Source: Ascidiaceihabitans donghaensis
GTDB taxonomy: Bacteria; Pseudomonadota; Alphaproteobacteria; Rhodobacterales; Rhodobacteraceae
Length of the DNA: 64,000 nt
Direction: 5' to 3'
Assembly: GCF_900302465.1 (NCBI RefSeq)
Contig: NZ_OMOR01000001.1
Span: 3,380,729 to 3,444,728 of the forward strand
Shown here: positions 55,124-63,504 of the stretch, one piece after another
Numbering within the stretch: the stretch's first letter is position 1
Layout of the letters: each line of letters begins with the position of its first letter
The notes under the pieces: model-generated
What the model saw: the letters and a program-made list of their open reading frames with translations, nothing else
Database searches by the model: none
Told to the model about the DNA's origin: nothing
Position numbers and translations under genes: made by a program

Positions 55124-55626
55124 TGAATTGCTCTAGGTCCTGTGTTCTTAGGAGGCTTTCCGCCACCTCGGTAGTGATCTTGTGTGCAAACACCTGAACA
55201 GATTTTGACGTTGACCCAACGCGCGTAAAACTTAGGCGTCACCAACGCGACACAATACTGATCCGAGGTGGTATCAACCGACAGCAGGCGCCATTGACGC
55301 GTCTGAGAAACCAAATCGGCGTTGTTCAAAGCTAAAGGTAGTTCAACACCTTTTTTGCTACCAGCATCTTGTGTGATTTGGCCTATTTCAGCCTTGGACA
55401 GATCCCGCAATCCATTCTGCTCAAAGAAAAACGCCAATGCTTCAACGACATCATCTGATGTTTCACGCCAATCGAAATTCCAAAGCAATTCTTCTTCTAG
55501 TACAACATCCACAAATGCTGCGGCCGTCGGCGGCACCGCATTGCGCCCTCCGAGTTCACCGTAAAAAAGAGCCACACAATCGGCGCCGTGATCGTTTGAA
55601 AACAAGCTCTGTAAAAACGCAAACAT
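55120..55626 (-). CDS. hypothetical protein within the pyrimidine operon
   Basis: A 168-residue soluble protein without signal peptide or membrane helix. The first half is acidic and helical (TSDDVVEALAFFFEQNGL), the second half beta-rich with two Cys (KICSGVC) near residue 145 and a basic tail. The start touches the hydA stop and the end overlaps the ATPase start, so it is made together with them. I do not recognise it; a role as an immunity, sensor or accessory protein of pyrimidine degradation cannot be told apart. Confidence 0.6.
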   Translation of the reverse strand: MFAFLQSLFSNDHGADCVALFYGELGGRNAVPPTAAAFVDVVLEEELLWNFDWRETSDDVVEALAFFFEQNGLRDLSKAEIGQITQDAGSKKGVELPLALNNADLVSQTRQWRLLSVDTTSDQYCVALVTPKFYARWVNVKICSGVCTQDHYRGGGKPPKNTGPRAIQ

Positions 55627-57087
55627 TCAAATTCCCGCCGGAATATTCAACGGATCACGTTTGATCATCTTTGGTTTCGTCAGTTCTTTCCACTTGGACA
55701 GTGCCACATTCCCAGACGGAAATGCCGGACGCGGCACGAATTTCCCACGACCGGGCGAGGGCTGCGAATTCTGCCCCCACGCCCAGATCACCTCACCGCG
55801 TGACAGCGTAAATCGTGACTGCGCCGTGACCTCAAAGCCTTCAAACACGTTGTAATCCAAGATCGAATGATGGTTCGCAGGCGAAATGGTCTTGGTAATC
55901 TTCGGATCCCAAACGACGATATCCGCATCCGCCCCTTCCACAATCGCACCCTTCTTGGGGTAAATGTTCAATATCTTCGCCGCATTGGTCGAGGTCGCAG
56001 CGACAAACTCATTCGGCGTCAAACGGCCTGTCTCAACGCCTTCGGTCCACAAGACGGCCAAGCGTTCCTCCAAGCCATTCGAGCCATTCGGAATGATCCG
56101 GAAATCATCGCGGCCTGCGCGTTTTTGTTCCGTGTTGAACGCAGCATGGTCCGTGGCCACAACCTGCAAAGACCCCGCCTGCAAACCCGCCCACAAACTG
56201 TCCTGATGATCCGTGGAACGGAAAGGCGGCGACATCACACGCCGCGCCGCATGGTCCCAATCCTTGTTGAAATACTCGCTCTCGTCCAGGGTCAAAAACT
56301 GGATAAGCGGTTCACCATAAACGCGCATCCCCTTCTGACGGGCACGGCGGATTGCCTCATGGGTCTGCTCACAAGAAACATGCACAATGTACAAAGGCAC
56401 ACCCGCTGTATCCGCAATCGTAATGGCACGGTTTGCGGCCTCACCCTCCAACTCAGGCGGGCGGGAATAGGCATGACCCTCTGGGCCGGTAATGCCCTCG
56501 TTGAAATACTTCTCCTGCAATTCAGCGACCAGATCACCGTTCTCGGCATGGACCATGGGCAAAGCACCCAATTCAGCGCAACGCTTGAAAGAGGCGAACA
56601 TTTCATCATCCTCGATCATCAAGGCACCCTTATAGGCCATGAAGTGCTTGAACGAATTCACACCCATCTCAACCGCATCTTTCATGCCGTTGAAGACACC
56701 CTCATCCCAGCCAGTAATGGCCATGTGATAGCCGACATCCGAACAAATCTGCGGGGCGGACTTGCGGTGCCATTCGTTGATGGCGTTCTTCAAATCGCCA
56801 TCGGCACCGGGCAGGCAGAAATCCACAACCATGGTCGTGCCACCAACAGCAGCCGCCCAAGTGCCCGTCTCAAACGTCTCGGCAGCAGTCGTGCCCATAA
56901 AAGGCATTTCCAGATGAGTATGCGGATCAATACCGCCTGGAATGACATAAGCACCCTCGGCATCAATGTATTCATCTCCAACCAAATCTTCCCCGATTTG
57001 CTTGATGACCTCACCCTCAATCAAAACATCAGCCTTGTACGTGCGATCCGCGGTACAGACCAAACCACCTTTGATTACCTTGCTCAT
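55627..57087 (-). CDS. hydA: dihydropyrimidinase
   Basis: A 486-residue amidohydrolase that opens dihydrouracil and dihydrothymine to N-carbamoyl-beta-amino acids. The metal site is intact: GIDPHTHLE at about residues 54-62, the carboxylated Lys in FKHFMAYKG near 150, then HVSCEQTHE and TDHAAFN. The length is typical for bacterial dihydropyrimidinases. AAGGGA lies upstream of the ATG. A terminator-like repeat sits between it and the preceding small gene. It is the third gene of the operon. Confidence 0.95.
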   Translation of the reverse strand: MSKVIKGGLVCTADRTYKADVLIEGEVIKQIGEDLVGDEYIDAEGAYVIPGGIDPHTHLEMPFMGTTAAETFETGTWAAAVGGTTMVVDFCLPGADGDLKNAINEWHRKSAPQICSDVGYHMAITGWDEGVFNGMKDAVEMGVNSFKHFMAYKGALMIEDDEMFASFKRCAELGALPMVHAENGDLVAELQEKYFNEGITGPEGHAYSRPPELEGEAANRAITIADTAGVPLYIVHVSCEQTHEAIRRARQKGMRVYGEPLIQFLTLDESEYFNKDWDHAARRVMSPPFRSTDHQDSLWAGLQAGSLQVVATDHAAFNTEQKRAGRDDFRIIPNGSNGLEERLAVLWTEGVETGRLTPNEFVAATSTNAAKILNIYPKKGAIVEGADADIVVWDPKITKTISPANHHSILDYNVFEGFEVTAQSRFTLSRGEVIWAWGQNSQPSPGRGKFVPRPAFPSGNVALSKWKELTKPKMIKRDPLNIPAGI

Positions 57088-57130
57088 CTCAGACTTCCCT
57101 TCGATCCAATTTCATCTCGCCCGAAAAACC

Positions 57131-57185
57131 TCGGGGTTTGGGGCAGAGCCCCAACAGAACAAAAACTTCGGGGCAAAGCCCCACT
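57131..57185 (-). repeat. tandem GGGGC-loop-GCCCC repeat element
   Basis: Two similar hairpins, GGGGC-AGA-GCCCC (57140-57152) and GGGGC-AAA-GCCCC (57170-57182), lie in the 98-base gap before hydA. On the minus strand the first transcribed is followed by GAAGTTTTTG and the second by a CGAGGTTTTT run. The pattern is that of small repeated intergenic elements I know from Roseobacter genomes, here with a terminator-like function inside an operon. Confidence 0.6.
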
Positions 57186-57512
57186 TTAGACTGATCCATA
57201 ACAGCCCATTGCCGGCCCATGCACCCCAATATCCAAAGGACCAAAATCGCTTTCCACACACAGCGAAAAATACCCCGCAACCGGCATATAAACCACGCGA
57301 TACGTGCCATCGGTCCGCGTCACGGTCCAACAGGTTTGCGTCACACCACCACTGAAGTTCACAGTGGTTTCAAAGGGTTTCACCAACGCCGCACGAAATG
57401 CATCCAGATGTCGCAGGTCGCGATCCGTTTCGACGCGTGCAGTGTCGATTTCCGCCTGCACGAGACCTGAAATCCGTTCCGCAACGCTTAGATCAGGGTC
57501 CAGCAGTTTCAC
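57186..57512 (-). CDS. small hypothetical protein in the pyrimidine operon
   Basis: A 108-residue protein starting with GTG at 57512, which overlaps the stop of the amidohydrolase gene. The sequence begins VKLLDPDLSVAERISGLVQA, has a helical first half and then a beta-rich half (TCWTVTRTDGTYRVVYMPVA, CVESDFGPLDIGVHGPA). No signal peptide. The position between two catabolic enzyme genes suggests an accessory role, but no family is recognised. A longer reading frame upstream lies inside the hydrolase gene and is not used. Confidence 0.6.
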   Translation of the reverse strand: MKLLDPDLSVAERISGLVQAEIDTARVETDRDLRHLDAFRAALVKPFETTVNFSGGVTQTCWTVTRTDGTYRVVYMPVAGYFSLCVESDFGPLDIGVHGPAMGCYGSV

Positions 57513-58759
57513 CCAACTATCTCCGCAGTCTCCACAACCGCATGCATCAACACATCTGTGCCAGCCATCGCCCACTCTCGGGAAATCTCTTCAGCCTCGT
57601 TGTGTGACAGCCCATCAACGCACGGACACATCACCATCGCCGTAGGGGCCACACGGTTGATCCAGCACGCATCATGCCCCGCCCCCGAAATCAAATCCAT
57701 GTGAGTATAGCCAAGGCGCTCCGCCGCAGACCGCACGGCCCCAACACAGCCTTCATCAAAAGCCACAGGATCAAATCCGCCAACCTTTTCAAACGCGACC
57801 TCAAGACCCATGTCATCAGCGATTGCCTGCGCCTCGATGCGCAGACGGGCTTCCATGTCCTCGATCACCGCCAGATCAGGTGACCTGAAATCCACCGTGA
57901 ACACCACCTGCCCCGGAATAACGTTGCGCGAGTTCGGATAAACGTCGATATGCCCTGCCGCGCCCACTGCATGGGGCGCGTGGGACCACGCAATTTCATC
58001 CACTTTTTCCAGAATACGCGCCATACCAAGCCCGGCATTTTTGCGCATCGGCATCGGGGTGGAACCTGTGTGTGCATCCTTGCCCGTCACGGTGACTTGC
58101 GTCCACGACAAACCTTGCCCGTGGGTCACAACGCCGATGTCGCGCCCTTCGGCTTCCAGAATTGGGCCCTGCTCGATGTGCAGCTCAAAGAAAGCGTGCA
58201 TCTTGCGGGCGCCAACCTCTTCTTCGCCGCGCCAGCCGATACGCGACAACTCATCTCCGAACTTTTTACCTTCCGCGTCAACACGATCGTACGCCCAATC
58301 CTGCGTGTGAATACCCGCAAAAACGCCAGACGAAAGCATGGCGGGCGCGTAACGCGTGCCTTCTTCATTGGTGAAATTGGTGACTACAATGGGGTGTTTT
58401 GTCTGCACATCCAAATCATTCAGGGTGCGGATCACTTCAAGCCCTGCAAGGACGCCTAAAACCCCATCATACTTGCCGCCTGTGGGTTGCGTGTCCAAAT
58501 GCGAACCAACATATACCGGCAAAGCATCAGGATCAGCGCCTTCACGGCGGGCAAACATGTTGCCCATCTGGTCCAGCCCCATAGAACATCCTGCCGCCTC
58601 GCACCACGACTGAAACAATGCGCGGCCTTCACCGTCTTCGTCCGTCAGGGTCTGACGGTTGTTTCCACCCGCAACCCCCGGTCCAATTTTTGCCATTTCC
58701 ATCAGGCTGTCCCACAGCCGATCGGCATTGATCCTTAGATTTTCTCCCGGCGCTGGCAT
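57509..58759 (-). CDS. Zn-dependent N-carbamoyl amidohydrolase (beta-ureidopropionase type)
   Basis: A 416-residue M20/HyuC-type hydrolase that cleaves N-carbamoyl-beta-alanine or N-carbamoyl-beta-aminoisobutyrate to the beta-amino acid, ammonia and CO2. The metal site GSHLDTQPTGGKYDG (residues 82-96), FTNEEGTRY (near 126) and the C-terminal SGAGHDA are present. GGAGG precedes the start. It is the first gene of the operon running to 51101, just downstream of a palindromic operator. Confidence 0.92.
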   Translation of the reverse strand: MPAPGENLRINADRLWDSLMEMAKIGPGVAGGNNRQTLTDEDGEGRALFQSWCEAAGCSMGLDQMGNMFARREGADPDALPVYVGSHLDTQPTGGKYDGVLGVLAGLEVIRTLNDLDVQTKHPIVVTNFTNEEGTRYAPAMLSSGVFAGIHTQDWAYDRVDAEGKKFGDELSRIGWRGEEEVGARKMHAFFELHIEQGPILEAEGRDIGVVTHGQGLSWTQVTVTGKDAHTGSTPMPMRKNAGLGMARILEKVDEIAWSHAPHAVGAAGHIDVYPNSRNVIPGQVVFTVDFRSPDLAVIEDMEARLRIEAQAIADDMGLEVAFEKVGGFDPVAFDEGCVGAVRSAAERLGYTHMDLISGAGHDACWINRVAPTAMVMCPCVDGLSHNEAEEISREWAMAGTDVLMHAVVETAEIVG

Positions 58760-58795
58760 AACGACCTCCGTACTGGACTCTGTGCTGGCTTGTTT

Positions 58796-58811
58796 TTTAC
58801 CAATTGGTAAA
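58796..58811. promoter_or_regulatory. palindromic operator, RutR-like
   Basis: A perfect 16-base palindrome TTTACCAATTGGTAAA lies 37 bases upstream of the amidohydrolase start and 101 bases upstream of the divergent TetR-type regulator gene. The E. coli RutR box has the form TTGACCA-NN-TGGTCAA, so the core ACCA..TGGT agrees. A second copy with two substitutions is at 62938-62953. The regulator probably represses both genes here and lifts repression when uracil is present. Confidence 0.75.
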
Positions 58812-58912
58812 TACACGATTGCGACTGGGGCCGAAGCTGTCAAGAACTGGTTTGCCAAATTCAACCAAGACAGGCAACATATGCTGTAAATTCAAGCACC
58901 AAGGACAGCCGT

Positions 58913-59527
58913 ATGAATGAAAGCGCCCCGAAAAAGCCAAGCCGGATTCAATTGCGCAATCGAAGCCGGATTATCGAAGCGGCGCTTGAAGTTTTTTCGC
59001 AGCATGGCTACCGCGGGGCCACATTGGATCAAATCGCGCGTGAAGCCGGGCTTAGCAAACCCAACATTCTGTATTACTTCGCCGGCAAGGAGGAAATTCA
59101 CGTCACCTTGCTGAACCAGTTGATGGAAACATGGCTGGACCCTTTGATCGAAATGGATGCAAATGGCGAGCCATTGCAAGAACTGCTTGATTACGTGCAG
59201 CGGAAACTGGACATGGCGCGCGACCTGCCCCGCGAAAGCCGTTTATTTGCGAACGAGATTCTACAAGGCGCACCGCGGATGAAGCCCCATTTGCACGCCA
59301 GCCTAAAACCACTTTTTGATGAAAAATGCGCCGTGATCGAAGGCTGGATGGCCGAAGGGCGGCTGGCGAAAGTGGATGTGCGGCACCTGATTTTTTCGAT
59401 TTGGTCCAGTACGCAGCACTATGCAGATTTTGAAGCGCAAATTGACGTTTTGTTGCCGGATGGCGAAGATCGCGGCAGCGCGACGCAGTATCTGCAAACC
59501 ATGTTTACCAAGTTGCTTGCCCCTTAA
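58913..59527 (+). CDS. rutR: TetR-family regulator, RutR type
   Basis: A 204-residue repressor. The helix-turn-helix lies at residues 18-62 (IIEAALEVFSQHGYRGATLDQIAREAGLSKPNILYYFAGKEE). The C-terminal domain with FANEILQGAPRMKPHLHASL and FSIWSSTQHYADFEAQI matches the RutR ligand-binding domain, which senses uracil. It is divergent from the pyrimidine operon with a shared palindromic operator, a typical autoregulated arrangement. Confidence 0.88.
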   Translation: MNESAPKKPSRIQLRNRSRIIEAALEVFSQHGYRGATLDQIAREAGLSKPNILYYFAGKEEIHVTLLNQLMETWLDPLIEMDANGEPLQELLDYVQRKLDMARDLPRESRLFANEILQGAPRMKPHLHASLKPLFDEKCAVIEGWMAEGRLAKVDVRHLIFSIWSSTQHYADFEAQIDVLLPDGEDRGSATQYLQTMFTKLLAP

Positions 59528-59656
59528 ATCAGTTTGTTAACCTGACTTAACCATTCACCCAATCTTAATCCGCACGTTTAGGAGTTGTTCATACTTGTGA
59601 ACGACACCTGAAGGCGGGTGATGGGGCGTTTCAACTGACCTTTTCAGGAGAACCGC

Positions 59657-60154
59657 ATGAGTATTATTTCGGCAGTGGCCAGTCCATTTGCACAACCGTC
59701 TGGAACGACGACAACCGAAAACACAACTTCGAATGAAGGGGATGCCGCGCAGGCAAACGAAACAACCACAGGCACAACAGAGGCCAAAGAAACACAAACC
59801 GATACGGCCACGACATCGGACGATGGCGGGGCAAACACCGGATCAAACGGTGCGGCCAGTGCCTCCGCACAAAGCTATTCCACCGCAAAGGATCTCGGCA
59901 CTGCGCCTGTTGAGGTCGAAGCAAAAAGCACGGTGCAAGCCCAGATTGAAGCCCCTGCAAAATTAAGCGCGGAGGACGCCGAAGCTGCGGCGCGCAAAGC
60001 GGCACAAGATGCACAAGCGGCCTACAAATTGCAGTCAATTCTTGAAGGTATGACAAGCCTGTCAGCAGAAGCTGAAAAAATAGCGCCTGTCGCGGAAGGC
60101 AATGACGTCAGCCCACCCGCAACAAGCGCCGAACCAGAAGAGATGCCAGTCTAA
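59657..60154 (+). CDS. low-complexity Thr/Ala/Glu-rich hypothetical protein
   Basis: A 165-residue acidic protein. The first 75 residues are Thr/Ser/Gly/Ala-rich with little predicted structure. Residues 85-135 form an Ala/Glu/Lys helix (KLSAEDAEAAARKAAQDAQAA), and the tail is acidic and Pro-rich. AGGAG directly precedes the ATG, which supports real translation. No domain is recognised; it has no signal peptide. The upstream region has two TTAACC repeats 10 bases apart. Confidence 0.55.
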   Translation: MSIISAVASPFAQPSGTTTTENTTSNEGDAAQANETTTGTTEAKETQTDTATTSDDGGANTGSNGAASASAQSYSTAKDLGTAPVEVEAKSTVQAQIEAPAKLSAEDAEAAARKAAQDAQAAYKLQSILEGMTSLSAEAEKIAPVAEGNDVSPPATSAEPEEMPV

Positions 60155-60198
60155 GACCTCTCACAATGGTCCTAGAGCAACGCCCTTTCTGAAAGGTA

Positions 60199-60232
60199 TC
60201 CGCGCGGGGTGACATGACTTACCCCGCGCGGA
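60199..60232. terminator. long perfect stem-loop between convergent genes
   Basis: Twelve-base perfect arms TCCGCGCGGGGT and ACCCCGCGCGGA enclose a 10-base loop between the Thr-rich protein gene and preA, which converge here. There is no T-run on either side. The stability suggests a bidirectional transcript-end barrier. Confidence 0.7.
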
Positions 60233-60239
60233 CGGGAGA

Positions 60240-61544
60240 TTACTCAGCCGCAACTGCTCCCGGATTGTTCGGGTGCGTTGTCCAGTTTGCGTAGTCCGGC
60301 TCAACCACTTTGTCTGTCCGTGGGTCGGTGGCACCGGGGGCCATGGCCTCCATCGTGATGCACCCGTCCACCGGACAAACATTCACGCAAAGGTTGCATG
60401 CCACGCACTCTGCGTCAATGACTTCGAATACGCGATCCTCTGACATGCTGATTGCTTGGTGCGAAGTATCTTCGCAGGCCGCGTAACAACGGCCGCATTT
60501 GATGCAGTCATCCTGGGAAATCACGGCCTTGGCCACATAGTTCAGGTTCAGGTACTGCCAATCCGTCGTATTCGGTACCGCCATCCCGACAAAATCGTCC
60601 AAAGACGCATGGCCTTTTTCGTCCATCCATTGCGACAGGCCACTGATCATTTCCTGCACGATCTTGAACCCGTACGTCATCGCCGCCGTGCAGACCTGCA
60701 CGTTGCCGCAGCCCAGCGCCATGAATTCCGCCGCATCCCGCCATGTGGTGATCCCGCCGATGCCTGAAATAGGCAAACCATGGGTTTCAGGGTTGCGCGC
60801 AATCTCTGACACCATCGACATGGCGATAGGCTTCACCGCAGGGCCGCAATAGCCCCCATGAGTGCCTTTGCCGTCGATGCTGGGTTCCGGTGCCATCGTG
60901 TCGAGGTTCACAGAGGTGATCGAATTGATCGTGTTGATCAGCGACACCGCATCCGCGCCACCGCGTTTCGCCGCCGCCGCAGGTTTGCGCACGTCTGTGA
61001 TGTTCGGCGTCAACTTCACGATGACAGGCTTGGAATAATACTGCTTGCACCAGCGCGTCACCATTTCGATGTACTCGGGCACCTGCCCCACAGCCGCGCC
61101 CATGCCGCGTTCCGACATCCCATGCGGGCAGCCAAAGTTAAGCTCAATCCCATCAGCGCCCGTGTCCTCGACCAACGGCAGGATCGCTTTCCACGCCTCT
61201 TCCTCGCACGGCACCATGATCGACACGATGATCGCACGGTCCGGGTAATCCGCTTTGACGCGCTTGATTTCATCAAGGTTGGTGAAAAGGTCGCGGTCGG
61301 TGATCAGTTCGATGTTGTTCAGACCCAACAACCGACGATCCGCGCCATAAATCGCGCCATATCGTGGCCCGTTGACGTTAACGACAGGCGGGCCTTCTGA
61401 GCCCAGAGTTTTCCAGACCACGCCACCCCAGCCTGCTTCAAAGGCGCGGCGGACATTGTATTCTTTGTCCGTGGGCGGGGCAGAGGCCAGCCAGAACGGA
61501 TTGGGGGATGAAATACCTAAAAAGTTGCTTTGCAGGTTTGCCAT
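60240..61544 (-). CDS. preA: NAD-dependent dihydropyrimidine dehydrogenase, catalytic subunit
   Basis: A 434-residue enzyme of the dihydroorotate dehydrogenase-like fold that reduces uracil and thymine to dihydropyrimidines. The FMN-binding barrel includes LNFGCPHGMSERGMG near residues 129-143, with the active-site Cys in that segment. Two 4Fe-4S clusters are carried at the C-terminus: CIKCGRCYAAC and CVACNLCVNVC (about residues 340-395). It begins two bases after the preT stop, so the two are one unit. Confidence 0.94.
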   Translation of the reverse strand: MANLQSNFLGISSPNPFWLASAPPTDKEYNVRRAFEAGWGGVVWKTLGSEGPPVVNVNGPRYGAIYGADRRLLGLNNIELITDRDLFTNLDEIKRVKADYPDRAIIVSIMVPCEEEAWKAILPLVEDTGADGIELNFGCPHGMSERGMGAAVGQVPEYIEMVTRWCKQYYSKPVIVKLTPNITDVRKPAAAAKRGGADAVSLINTINSITSVNLDTMAPEPSIDGKGTHGGYCGPAVKPIAMSMVSEIARNPETHGLPISGIGGITTWRDAAEFMALGCGNVQVCTAAMTYGFKIVQEMISGLSQWMDEKGHASLDDFVGMAVPNTTDWQYLNLNYVAKAVISQDDCIKCGRCYAACEDTSHQAISMSEDRVFEVIDAECVACNLCVNVCPVDGCITMEAMAPGATDPRTDKVVEPDYANWTTHPNNPGAVAAE

Positions 61545-61546
61545 TC

Positions 61547-62875
61547 TTATGCGCCTCCCATCAGAGTTGCGTGTATATCCATCGCAGCGTTGCGCCCTTC
61601 GGCCACCGCTGTGACGGTCAGATCGTCACCTCCAGCTGCGCAGTCACCGCCAGCCCAAACGCCATCAAGCGATGTGCGCCCCGTGCCGTCCACGGCAATT
61701 TTGCGGCCATCTAAATCCGGCAGCCCGCTTCCATTCAGCGTCTGCCCGATGGCTGTTAGCACTTGGTCGGCCTGCAGTCTTATGGTTTGACCGGTGCCCG
61801 CCATAGCGTCGTCTACATATTCGAATTCGATCTCGCGCACAGCGCCGTTGCCATGCACTGCTGTCGGCACCGCATGCGTCATGATGCGAACGCCTTTGGA
61901 GGCCGCAAGATCCTGTTCATAGACGCTTGCATTCATCCGGTCGCGCCCGCGGCGATAGGCCAGTGTGACGTTCAACGCACCGAGCAACTTGGCCTGCACA
62001 GCGGCGTCCACCGCCGTCATGCCCCCGCCAATCACGACCACATCGCGACCAACAGGCAGCTGTGCCACATCGCTGGCCTGCCGCAGTTCAGAGATGAAAT
62101 CAACAGCATCCAAAACGCCCGTTTTGTCGTCACCCTCCAGCCCCAGCGCATTTACGCCGCCCAAACCGATGGCCAGAAACACAGCGTCATGATCACCCTG
62201 CAACGCCTCAAGGCTAAGGCCATCGCCCAGCGCCTTGCCCGTTTCAACCGTGATGCCGCCAATCTGCAAAAGCCAATCGACTTCGTCTTGCGCGTATCCA
62301 CCGGGCGTCTTGTAACTGGCGATGCCATATTCGTTCAGCCCACCCGCCTTGGATTTTGCATCATAGACGGTGACGGTGTGCCCCATCATCGCCAAACGGT
62401 GTGCGCAGGACAATCCCGCCGGACCGGCCCCGACAACTGCTATGGTTTTGCCGGTTTCTGTTGCCCGCTCAAACGGGTGCACACCTTTGGTTTGCAGATG
62501 ATCCGTGGCGTAGCGTTGCAATTGACCGATAAGCACCGGTTTGCCTTCTGCGGCTTCACGGACGCAGGCCTGTTCACACAAATCTTCCGTGGGACACACA
62601 CGGGCGCACATCCCGCCCATAATATTTTGGCTCAAAATCGTTTTTGCCGCCGCATCAGGCGTGCCTGTTGCAATCTGGCGAATGAACAGCGGTATGTCGA
62701 TGTCTGTGGGACAGGCCGTAATACACGGTGCGTCGTGGCAAAAGTAGCACCGATCCGCTGCAACAAGGGCTTCATGGTCTTGCAACGGCGGGTGCAGGTC
62801 TGAAAATTGTTCTTGATACTGATCTGGCGCCAATCGTCCCGCGACGACACCTGGCGTGAAAGAATTCTGCGACAT
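61547..62875 (-). CDS. preT: NAD-dependent dihydropyrimidine dehydrogenase, flavin/Fe-S subunit
   Basis: A 442-residue subunit that passes electrons from NADH to PreA. The N-terminal Fe-S region has CYFCHDAPCITACP (residues 43-56) and CARVCPTEDLCEQAC (near 90-104). FAD motif AVVGAGPAGLSCA (near 146) and a NAD motif VIGGGMTAVDAA (near 275) follow. GGGAG precedes the start. A palindrome of RutR type lies about 63 bases upstream. Confidence 0.94.
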   Translation of the reverse strand: MSQNSFTPGVVAGRLAPDQYQEQFSDLHPPLQDHEALVAADRCYFCHDAPCITACPTDIDIPLFIRQIATGTPDAAAKTILSQNIMGGMCARVCPTEDLCEQACVREAAEGKPVLIGQLQRYATDHLQTKGVHPFERATETGKTIAVVGAGPAGLSCAHRLAMMGHTVTVYDAKSKAGGLNEYGIASYKTPGGYAQDEVDWLLQIGGITVETGKALGDGLSLEALQGDHDAVFLAIGLGGVNALGLEGDDKTGVLDAVDFISELRQASDVAQLPVGRDVVVIGGGMTAVDAAVQAKLLGALNVTLAYRRGRDRMNASVYEQDLAASKGVRIMTHAVPTAVHGNGAVREIEFEYVDDAMAGTGQTIRLQADQVLTAIGQTLNGSGLPDLDGRKIAVDGTGRTSLDGVWAGGDCAAGGDDLTVTAVAEGRNAAMDIHATLMGGA

Positions 62876-62937
62876 GGCTCTCCCTGTCTTGGCTGTGTGC
62901 AGTGAACTTAGAGAAAATCAAAGCACGGTCTAAAAAT

Positions 62938-62953
62938 TTTATCAACTGGTAAA
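62938..62953. promoter_or_regulatory. second RutR-like operator, upstream of preT
   Basis: TTTATCAACTGGTAAA agrees with the palindrome at 58796-58811 in 14 of 16 bases. It lies 63 bases before preT in the 325-base divergent gap to the cold-shock gene (62876-63200). The rest of that gap (about 62954-63200) most likely holds the promoter and long leader of the cold-shock mRNA; no other element is recognised. Confidence 0.7.
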
Positions 62954-63200
62954 TTTATTGAAGCCCGCATTCCGTGAAAAATCAAAAACAATGAGACAAA
63001 AACGATCACTAATCGGCAAGACTCCGCAAAAACGCCTATTTTTAAGGTTTTTTCTTGATTTAGGCCGCATGGGTCCACATCTTGGGGTTGCGACGTTAAA
63101 CCTATCGACCACTGCTCCGATCCGGCTCAGTCCCCCTCGATCAGCTACGACTTTGCCGACCTGCCGCATGTTGCGGGCAGACACACTAAGGAGAAACACG

Positions 63201-63407
63201 ATGGCTACTGGCACCGTGAAATGGTTCAATACAACAAAAGGCTACGGCTTTATCGCACCTGATGGCGGCGGCAAAGACGTGTTCTGTCACATTTCTGCCG
63301 TTGAGCGCGCAGGCCTGACAGGACTTGCCGACAACCAGAAAGTCACCTTCGATATCGAAGCTGGCCGCGACAACCGCGAAAGTGCGACAAACATCGCCCT
63401 CGCGTAA
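63201..63407 (+). CDS. cspA: cold-shock protein (CspA family)
   Basis: A 68-residue single OB-fold protein that binds single-stranded nucleic acid and melts RNA structure in the cold or under stress. Both RNA-binding motifs are present: KGYGFI (residues 13-18) and VFCHIS (about 27-32). AAGGAG precedes the ATG. It is preceded by a gap that could include an extended leader, as usual for these genes, and followed by an intrinsic terminator. Confidence 0.95.
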   Translation: MATGTVKWFNTTKGYGFIAPDGGGKDVFCHISAVERAGLTGLADNQKVTFDIEAGRDNRESATNIALA

Positions 63408-63432
63408 GCGGATCGACGATAAAAGATTTGAA

Positions 63433-63456
63433 ACGGGCGCCGCGGCGTCCGTTTTT
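63433..63456 (+). terminator. intrinsic terminator of the cold-shock gene
   Basis: Arms ACGGGCGCC and GGCGTCCGT pair with one G-T wobble across a very tight turn and are followed by TTTTTG. It lies 26 bases beyond the stop codon, a textbook Rho-independent form. Confidence 0.85.
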
Positions 63457-63504
63457 GTGTTTGGCGCACGTCTATTTGGCGCACAGGGGCTTAAAGCCCC
63501 GGGC

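Noticed and set aside
55867-57189. A 440-codon open frame on the plus strand opposite hydA
   Set aside because: It is antisense to an intact dihydropyrimidinase with all metal ligands. Its translation is Arg/His-rich without domain features, as expected from codon bias.
59537-59550. Two TTAA blocks before the Thr-rich gene as a CtrA site
   Set aside because: The blocks start 10 bases apart, whereas the CtrA site needs 11 (TTAA-N7-TTAA).
61763-62803. A 346-codon open frame opposite preT
   Set aside because: It is antisense to an intact PreT with Fe-S and dinucleotide motifs.
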